Program-made: the position numbers and the translations under genes
Shown here: piece by piece, positions 55,752 through 64,000 of the stretch
Layout of the letters: every line of letters starts with the position of its first letter
How positions within the stretch are numbered: the stretch's first letter is position 1
Source of the DNA: Polytolypa hystricis UAMH7299
Taxonomy: Eukaryota; Ascomycota; Eurotiomycetes; Onygenales
DNA: 64,000 nt
Assembly (NCBI GenBank): GCA_002573605.1
Contig: PDNA01000032.1
Coordinates: forward strand, 1 to 64,000
Direction: 5' to 3'
The notes under the pieces: generated by a model
The model's database searches: none
Told to the model about the DNA's origin: nothing
Seen by the model: the letters and a program-made list of their open reading frames with translations, nothing else

Positions 55752-58700
55752 GATGCTCCGTCAAGCACACACGGTCAACAGATTTTGAAACGAGTGGACG
55801 GGTTATTTGTCTCAAGACAAATTCAGCAAAAGGGAGAACCAAAAGGAAGAAGAAAATATGCAAACGAGGGACAAGACTTTATATGTGCAGGGGGGCCGGG
55901 CGGGCATAAGCTCCACCCAAGCGTCTCCCATACCCGCTTTCCACATGGTTCACCCAGGTTAAATTTAACTAGATCGTGGGGACTCTGGGTGCCAATTTCC
56001 TCTCGGCAGAGCTCTTTCCGGAAGCTGGGAGGAGTTCCCATCAGATAATTCCAATTGAGCAATTGATTGGATAAAACAGTGCCCGCCACGCTCTTTGGTC
56101 CACGGGGTGTTGATATTTTTGACATCTTCAACTTGACCAAACCGCCACAACTACCAAGATCCATAATCTTCTCAGGAGTCTAAAAATGCTTGATTGACTG
56201 AGATAAGATCCTCTGTTAGGGTGGGTCAAAATTTGGGCGGTTTGCGATAGAGGCTCTTTATCGTGAACCAGCTTCACAGTCTTGTACAGTACATCGGAGC
56301 TCAACATTTTGGTTCTTGACGATCGATCCCGCGATTCTGGGGTCCCTCTGTCGAGGATTCCTTCAAATCACCTCAGAACGCAGTACTGGAATCATAACCC
56401 TATGATTATTTCGTCATTTCGTCTTCAGGTTTCTGCTTTCGTGGCGAGTTTTTACGCGTCTGTCTCTTTTCAATTCGAACAATGCATACTCAACAAAAAA
56501 ATCTATCCACGCAACAGGTCTACTGAGCGATTTGTACTGTCACTCGAGTTTATCAATGAAAGGCACAAATACAATTGGTCACTAACGACATAGAAAGTGC
56601 TGATACTATCTCCATGTTTATCAAGAAAAAGGGGCAAAGGCGAACGAAAAACTAGAGATAAAGCAACGAAAGAGATGCATGGGGGGCCTCTTCGGGGACA
56701 CTGAGAGAAAAGACAGCTCTGGTAATTTTTTTCCTCTCTCCATTTTCCCTCCCCTGGATTTTTCTTCTGACGAACTCCACGCCTGTCTTCCTGATTGACC
56801 AACCAGAAAGTCCGGATAATTGGGGACATTGTGGTACCCAGACCGGGGAGGAAATATTTGAAACCTTGGGTCGCCCTGATATCTCTTCAAAGGTCTGCCA
56901 CTGGATCAAATCTGGCTGAGCAGTGGGCGAGACTGTTTACATACTGTCAGACACTACAAATAATATTGATTGGAGAAGGCAAAGGGCCCCGCTGCACAGT
57001 TGACAAAAGAAGTTATTATTGTGTGTTTTTGTTGTCCCTCCCCAACCAACCATTTCCTTCAGGGCTTCTGTCTAGGTGGAAGAGGCATTTGCTTAGTCTG
57101 CCCAGATGTCCCTGCACTAACCACGTGTCAATCGACGTCCAGCACGACATAAGATAAGAACAAGAATCTCCCTTGTTACACACATTATCCGAAGCACGGC
57201 TCAGTCTTTGCCTGAAGAAATCCTTCAGTCGTGGGTATTTTGGCCTCACCAAGCCACCACAGCCTACAGGAGTGAAAAGGACCTCTAGTGACCCCTACCC
57301 CTGCATTTAGCGTCACCCATGAGCCGCAGACTACAGTATCTCATTTCTTCACAGCATGTCCAACCCTCGCTAGCAAGGGTTTAGGCGCTTTTAGCGCTAG
57401 GTACCAGGCTTCTGGGCTTATGGTCTGGGTGAGTTGAGGCTCCACCCCGCCCCGCCCATCCCCGCTCCGCCAACACTTCTGGCTAAAGGGGGAGCGGTTT
57501 TTTCGGCTTATTCATTACTGGCAACAACAGCCATTTTCTGAGCGAGACTATGAGATAAGGACTGAAAAGTTGACTCTCATTTCTATACTTATATGCATAG
57601 GTGTACGTGCGGATGTATATCTCCTCTCGTTTTTCATGAATTGATTCGGCCACCAAGACCATTTAAGATTTCGCCTCCCTTACGCCGATCCGATGGCTGT
57701 GGCTTTCTACGGTTATTTTCGAATCTCATTGTTGTGGAGGGGTTTCACGTCGCTGAACTCGCATCAAATTCTTGGTTGTAAGTGTGGAGTAGAGTAGCAG
57801 TGCTCCACTGCAGACTGCACATCATCATTTCAAGACCGAATCCTGCAGCTGTCTGCTCTTTCACGTTATCCCTTTCTCTTAGTGTTCGTTCTTTTTGGTC
57901 GAGATATTGTCAAATTTTCCCATTCCCCTTCCTTTACTGACAGTGTATAGCAATGTAGGGACCTACAGCTTTTTCTCATTGCCCCAACCATCCTTGTCCC
58001 CCAAAACAAACTTTATGAACGTCCGGACACTAACTAAATACGAGAGTCACCAACACTACTAAGTGCCTCGTGCTCCATAGAGGGCTCCGGTAAATGTACG
58101 AACAGTTCTACAACACCACCAATCACACCTCTAGAAGTAGAAATGCCCATCCGGTACGGTTGCAATAGGAACCAAGGGCTTCCAAAAGGGTAATATTGCC
58201 ACATGCTTTCCATGGGCCCGGGTCTGATGCTATGCCCGGCAAAGTTCAGGCCTACCCAGGATAGGAAGGAGGTCCTTCGGCCTGGCTAGCATCTTCTCGT
58301 CATATCAAATAGCACTCCTCGAGAGCGGGCCGCACGCCATCCCATATGTCTTTACCACCGTCCAACCTCGCGTTATCAGGTAGTAACGAAGCCGGCTAAA
58401 AGCCATATGATAGAGGCTAGGTGATCGGAGGACTTTTTCTTGCAGATCAGAACATTGTTGGGCTGGCTGGGCAATGTTGGGTTTATTAAGTGAAGGAGAA
58501 AACGGTCCTTTTCCGTTTCAGTTGCTGGACTCGCCCTCTCTCTCTATCTCTGGCCGCCGAGGCCGATCACGACTTTGTTAAAGCTTTGACTTGTCAAAAA
58601 AGAATATTCTACCCACATCTGCGTGTCCTTCTTTTAATACTGTGTGTCGATCCCCTTTCCACATATTCCTCTCTCTCCCCACGATCGTCACCATCGATCT

Positions 58701-58800
58701 AGAGATCTGATCGTCCTGTCCGTGCCTGCGATTCTCTGCCGCTCTTTTTTTGTTGTTTTGTTTCTTTCTTGAAAATCTGCGCGGCCCATTCGCTGCCCAG
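55752..58800. promoter_or_regulatory. 3-kb divergent region without supported genes
   Basis: Lies between the flavo-oxidoreductase and the 7TM gene, both reading outward. No ATG-initiated frame with family-like composition was found. A small inverted element GCGCTTTTAGCGC is near 57389-57401. The length suggests an extended regulatory region, an unannotated RNA or decayed sequence. Confidence 0.45.
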
Positions 58801-60416
58801 ATGGTGACGATCGCGCCGAGGAGGCCTCCGCATGGAGATGTCACCAAAATCCCAACTCCTCCACTGCAGGCTGCGGGTCTGTTTATCAATTTCTTCTTCC
58901 CGGCTCTCGCGCTTGTAGTCGTATTGTTGAGGTTCTATACTCGACAACGGATGCATCAGTGGGGATGGGGTGAGTCTTTCCCTTTTCTTTCTTTCTCCAT
59001 GGGAAATTTTTGTCTCGACTGGTGAGAGTTTGGGGTTGACCCAGCTTTTCGCGGGAGCGGACACGAAAAAAAAAAAGAAAAAAAGGATATTGATCTAAGT
59101 CGTGTTTTTTTCAACCACAGATGATTTCCTGATAGGATGTGCTATGGTATGTGCATAGAAATCGTCGACAAGAAGAGGCGCATGTGGTATCCATCGCGGC
59201 GGATGAAACCATGCCTCTTCCCCCCCAATGTAGTCTGAGACCACGTCTAATTGCTTTGTTGGGACAGTTGTGTTCGATTTTGATGGCTGGGCCATTCTAC
59301 CTGTGTATGTTCTGATATCTTCCCTTTGGCTGAAGGATGCAAGGAGGAGTAGACTAACAGGTGCTGCATTTTTGCAGATATCAAGTTGAATTATTTTGGG
59401 TGGCATATGGAGGACGTACCTGAATTCGATCCCCAGCCAGGAATGTGGTGGTTCTACCTTGCGCAGATATTTTATAACCCCGTGCTCGCCTTTGTGAAGG
59501 CTTCCGTGTTGGTATTTTTGCTGCGTTTGGGTGGCCAGAAACCCGGTGTCCGTTGGGCTATCCATGCCCTGAATCTCTTCAATGCCTTGCAAGCCATTGC
59601 TATCTTCCTCGTCGCAGTTTTGCAGTGCTTGCCCATCTCGGCCAACTGGGATTCTGAGGTCAGAGCAACTGCGACATGCGTCGACAACTCCTTCCACGTA
59701 ACTATTTCGTGTATCACGATTTTCACCGATTTTCTCGTCCTTGCGCTCCCACTCTGGATTTTCTTGGGCTTGAAGATGCCCAGGGCGTCCAAGATCGCGG
59801 TCATTGGCGTGTTTCTGCTTGGTATCGCGTAAGTTTTCCTCCATGAATCAAGTGGGGGGGGTATATCCCATACTTACACATTCTCTCCATATTTTATAGT
59901 GTCCCTATCGTCGGCATCGTCCGCTTGGAGCAACTGATTAAACTATTCTACCTGCCCGATCCCAATGGGGATCCATACTATTCGATAGGCGTAACGCTCA
60001 GCGCCGTCGAAATAAACATTGCCATCATATCCGCCTCCATCCCGCCTCTGCGTGCTCTCTTCCGCCACTGGCTACCGAGTGTTTTCGGGGGATCCAGTGC
60101 CAAATATGGCAGCTCCAAGTACGGCGATATGGGTCACAACGGTGGCTACTACAACAACGCCAGTGGCAAAGGGCACAACGCGACAAACAACAGCATGGCC
60201 ATGAAGAATATTCGCACCTCGCGCATCCAACACACCGAATGCCGCAGCGTAAGCCCAAACGGCAGCGAGGAAGAAATCATGACGTATAACGGCATCATGA
60301 AGTCCACACAGGTCCATGTGCATTTTGACAGAAATAATAATAGACCGATGGATTCGGCGTCGCAATTGTCGAGCGACTTTGATGCGATCAAGGATCCCCG
60401 TCCGGCTGCGATATGA
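58801..60416 (+). CDS. Fungal rhodopsin-like 7TM integral membrane protein
   Basis: Five exons, 58801-58969, 59121-59146, 59268-59304, 59378-59828 and 59900-60416, give 399 aa. Exons 2 and 3 are only 26 and 37 nt. The conserved W-G-W-D-D-F-L-I-G segment spans the exon 1-2 join and matches the W-D-D start of TM2 in the Pth11/SAT4-like rhodopsin-domain family. Seven hydrophobic helices are visible, e.g. G-L-F-I-N-F-F-F-P-A-L-A-L-V-V-V, L-F-N-A-L-Q-A-I-A-I-F-L-V-A-V and I-A-V-I-G-V-F-L-L-G-I-A. A long cytosol-type tail (~110 aa) is Ser/Asn/Gly-rich. The family is implicated in sensing surfaces or nutrients in some fungi; the ligand here is unknown. Exons 2 and 3 rest on phase and motif only. Confidence 0.85.
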
Positions 60417-61587
60417 AAAAGAAACAGAAGTTGAAGATTTGTTTGACTTCCAAGTTTTCCAGACATAGTAAGCCCATCCAGGCCCTCGCTTTTTTTTTTC
60501 AAGATTCTGAGTACCCTGGTATTCCCCAGCTGAAATCTCCAAAAGCGTTGATGTATATATTCTCTATTTGATTTCCTTGATATGTAATAAATTTGGGTGG
60601 ATTTTTGTTGTTTTCTGTTGGATTTCAAAGGGGGCAGGTACTGGAGTAGATGATAATATGATAGATATAACACCAGTCGGGTAATAATATCAAACGAGGC
60701 TAAATGGATTTCCTCGTCGCGAACAATGGGCTCCATATACTCTGAAGGCTCGTAGGATTCCGGAGGAACTGTCTGAGGACCAGTTGATGCTTTCACCGAA
60801 CGCCTTCCCCTATTATAAACACGTGACCTATCGAGGGAGCCTGTGCAGATTTGATCCCATCATCTCCGTCCATGATTCCCATCGAGGTTGCTCGTTCCAA
60901 ACTCCCAGAACCAAGCTCTGCTCAGACTGCCCAGTGCTCAGTGCCGACAGGAAGTGGCGGTAGGGGAATATGCAGAAGCATATGATGGTTGTCGACAGCA
61001 CGTTCCAGACAAATCGCCGCAGATACGCAGAACGTCTAGTTTCTTGGCTATTATTGGCTTTTACTTCTTTTTTCTTCAGAGCAAAATTGCTGGAGATATA
61101 TTTTGATGATTGATCCAAAGGCCCTTTTACTGTTTTACAGCATGCCTGGATGAAAGGCTGGCTTTTGTCTCATTATCCTTGATTTTACTCCGTACAAGTC
61201 TGGGAATTATATTTCTGAGATTCTATGGCACCTACATCATACGTGACACACAAGATATCTCATATCTTTAATAAAATGGACATCCTCTAAAATACACTTA
61301 GTGGCTGTCTTTTCTCTCTCAGGCTTCCAAGCTCGTCAAAAGTTAGAAGATGGCTGAAGCTTTGACCAAACACATCACAGCTCTAGCCGAAGCTTGGTGG
61401 CGCTCCCTTCATGCCGACGAGGCTGAGGGGCATGAGGGGCACCTTGAGGGCTGGCTTCACCGATGGAAAGTGCAGTGAAAAGCCATCGCGAATGTGTTTG
61501 CGGGGGGATGATGACTATCTCTTCTCAAAGCACTTCCCTGGATTTCATGTAAAGGAGAGTAACTGGAATAGCTAAGTTATCAGGCGA
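60417..61587. other. Tandem intergenic region, 1.2 kb
   Basis: 3' UTR of the 7TM gene and promoter of the next gene. Frames present are antisense shadows or random. Confidence 0.5.
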
Positions 61588-62648
61588 ATGTCTACACACA
61601 AAAACAGGATGGAATATCAACATCTTACCCCTGCAGACAATCTCAACCCCTACAGTTCCAATCCTCCATCCGGAGAGAAACTCCCGCGATGGGTATCCCA
61701 GGAATACAACCATAATAATGGCCAGCATTCCACAGAAATCCATTATGGTGGCAATCCGGACGAATATCAGCGCGTCGAACCAACTCAATCGCCCAGATAT
61801 GCCACGGAGAAATCCACAGACACACTGAAAGACCAGATTCCGCGACAATATGAAGTCTTCGGCCGACCATCGAGCGGATGCATGTTTATAATCCACTGGC
61901 TCTGCATGATCCTCACAGTTGCGGCCACAGTGCTCTTCGGAATATGGGCTCCACTCAGCTACTCAGCTACAAAGGAAGGAAATCAGAACAACGACGCCCA
62001 ACAGAGCTACATGGCTGAAAGGGCTAGTTCGGCAAACGATATAGCGTCGAGTGCGCTGTCACTGCAACGGCGGATGGTTAGCGAACAAGCGCGTGCCCTA
62101 GTCACTATGCAAGCCCAGTTAGAGGCGATGGGACAGGTTGCGTTATTGCAGGCCTGTGCGATGTACACGGTTCGTTAGCTACTTTCTTTTCTCTCAGACA
62201 GCTAAGGATGTGTGGGAACGATCTTTCTCTATGGCTCTTTTTTCCCTGTCCTAGTCGCTGCTGCGGGAGCCGCTATTGTTAAATCGTCATACCAACCTAT
62301 GGTACTTATTTCTCACTCACCCTTCCAACTCGTAACCTGCAGGGTGTCTCCGAATGCTCTTCGTTCATTGCGTCCTTGCCAATTTCCAGTCTTTTCGCCC
62401 AAATCACTGACCCAGGTATCCCATCCACCATCACCGACGACAATGACTTCTATACTACTTCTTCCGCAAGACCTACACAACCACCAATGGACGGCGATTC
62501 ATCTAGTGGTGGTGCATCAGGAGGAGCCCATTTACCGCTTGCGGGGATTCTTGGCATCGTTTTTGGTGGCATCATTGTGGTTGGGATATCCATAGGTGTC
62601 GCCGTGTGGCGACTTCAACAGCGGGGACGGAGATTACCGTCGAAGTGA
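61588..62648 (+). CDS. Small fungal membrane protein, 312 aa
   Basis: Three exons, 61588-62173, 62255-62301 and 62343-62648, give 312 aa. The first junction uses GTTAGC and joins Y-T-V-L-A-A-A-G-A-A-I-V; the second is phase 0 into G-V-S-E-C-S-S-F. Residues 1-90 are hydrophilic and Asn/Gln/Pro-rich. A first membrane helix is C-M-F-I-I-H-W-L-C-M-I-L-T-V-A-A (~92-115). A C-terminal helix is L-A-G-I-L-G-I-V-F-G-G-I-I-V-V-G (~275-298), followed by a basic tail (R-L-Q-Q-R-G-R-R-L-P-S-K). A Ser/Gly/Pro-rich segment precedes the last helix, as in surface sensors with a single anchoring helix. An ATG seven codons downstream (M-E-Y-Q) is an alternative start. Function is unknown. Confidence 0.65.
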
Positions 62649-64000
62649 TCTCCGTGACGGTAAGGACTAAGGCTCAAGCACAATCTTGGTGTCTAGCTTT
62701 TCAAAGATCTCGTTTCGCGGGCAGTCATTGTCAGTGTTATCTTTTTTTTACTTTTTTCGTTGGTGTTACAACAGAGATTACGTGTTATATTTGGTGTTTT
62801 CTTTTCCGATTATATGCCATATCTATGCTGGTGCATATGGCGTTGGACAGGGTGACGGTGCTGCTGCTGGGGAAGGGAGGAAATGACTACAGTCTGCAGC
62901 TTCTACTGCTGAGGGAATAATCGCTGTTTGGAATAAGATGACACGTTTGCTCGATGTATCACAAACATGCGTTTTGAATTCGAAGCATCTGCCAGTCCCT
63001 ATCTTATCCAGCAAGTCTAGAAGTAGGTGTGCCCAACGCGCTAACAAGTAGCATTCGCTTCTAGTAAGATGAACCACAGTAGGTCGTAAGGGGCCATGGG
63101 TGTTTATATAGATCTGTCAAAGCGCATTTAACCTTCACTCTAAACTCACATGCTATATATAGATAGCCATCCATACTGCTTTTTGAATAAGTCCTTCCTA
63201 TCCAATAAGACACCCCTTTACTCTCCAATATCACCGCGCAGCAAAATCCACCGGGCACAGCAGCGTAGATGTGTGCCACCAACATCTTTCGGGATCAAGG
63301 TCCCCTCTTTGGCTTCTCTCTCTCTCTCTCCCTCTCTCTGAGCGCACTAAGCAAACCAAACCCTTGAGAAATGTACCCCGCTCCCGAGACTCGGAATAAA
63401 AGCGAGCTCATCTTCCCGAAAGAATCTCTCATTGCTGAGTCCCAGTGAGACAAGTAATGCTTTATCTCTTATTTCATTATTCAGGGGGTGGAAGGGGGAC
63501 GGGATAATATTAGGACGGGGGTTAAAATCAGCATAATAACCAATATATCTTCAGAAACAATCCCCTGAATACCAAACTAGAACAGAGTCATCATAGATAT
63601 CTTAATGTTTTCCAAGAATAGCTGTTCTCTTTTTTCTTTTTCTTTTTCGCTCTTTACTCTTGCTGAAAATTTTGGTAATGAGAGCTATAGTGTATTGACA
63701 GCTACATTGTATAATCTAGCTTATTCCTTGCATTTCAAGTGCTTTATATGGGTCATCGATGCTGCACTATCATATTTGTATCTACATTGTAAAATACTGC
63801 TCTGAACTTAGGAAATCTTCAGGCTTGAATCACTGCAGATGTGCATATCTCTGAGCTCAAGGCAGGAGAATATTCTGGAAAATCCAAGAGTAGAAATTTT
63901 TTTCACATCAAAAACCTATCTAGAGGAAGTACATTAACATGAACTTGCAGAATCTGATCTGAGAAAAATGTCTTTGTAGTATATCTAATACATCTGATTC
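62649..64000. other. Right-end intergenic region
   Basis: No gene is supported to the end of the window. A short CT run lies near 63318-63338. The sequence grows AT-rich beyond ~63600. Confidence 0.5.

Overview
The window is a stretch of nuclear chromosome from a filamentous ascomycete (Pezizomycotina). Introns are 50-330 bp with GTAAGT/GTATGT-like donors and CTAAC/CTGAC-like branch sites. It carries genes such as COP9 signalosome subunit 3, the fungal 21.3-kDa complex I subunit and a fungal rhodopsin-like 7TM protein. A decayed member of a gene family that I recall as common in dimorphic Onygenales makes Onygenales (Ajellomycetaceae/Coccidioides-like) my best guess. That is an inference, not a proof. 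All exon models were built by eye from splice signals, reading-frame phase and protein-family conservation.

Layout. 0-12 kb: a 3'-terminal exon of an unknown gene, phosphoethanolamine cytidylyltransferase (-), low-molecular-weight tyrosine phosphatase (+), a conserved unknown (+), a PRELI/Ups lipid-transfer protein (-), a nuclear PrxQ-type peroxiredoxin (+), a complex I 21.3-kDa subunit (+) and a RING plus coiled-coil protein resembling HEI10/Zip3 (+). 12-26 kb: a small membrane protein (-), a DDHD phospholipase (-), fimbrin (+), an SR-type splicing factor (-) and a YPR011C-like mitochondrial carrier (+). 26-36 kb: ribosomal protein L18 (+), gamma-glutamyl phosphate reductase (-), CSN3 (+), the Fe-S scaffold ISU1 (-) and a large MIT-domain protein (-). 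36-46 kb: a broken family member (+), an alcohol-acetyltransferase-like protein (-), a polyQ/H regulator-like protein (+) and pyruvate dehydrogenase E1 alpha (-). 47-64 kb is gene-poorer: a 2EXR-type protein, an unknown 269-aa protein, a secreted BBE-type flavo-oxidoreductase (-), a rhodopsin-like 7TM protein and a small membrane protein.

The genes are mostly independent housekeeping functions rather than one pathway. Several are mitochondrial: complex I, PDH E1 alpha, ISU1, the APS/PAPS-type carrier and the PRELI protein. ECT1, the Ups-like protein and the DDHD lipase all touch phospholipid metabolism.

The most unusual observation is in ISU1. The conserved residues V-L-D-H-Y-N-N-P-R can only be kept if intron 1 is excised as an AT-AC intron (ATAAGT...GCTAAC...GCAC). 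PRO2 needs a GC-AG intron. I did not find CRISPR arrays, rRNA genes, convincing tRNA genes, intact transposons or a biosynthetic cluster.
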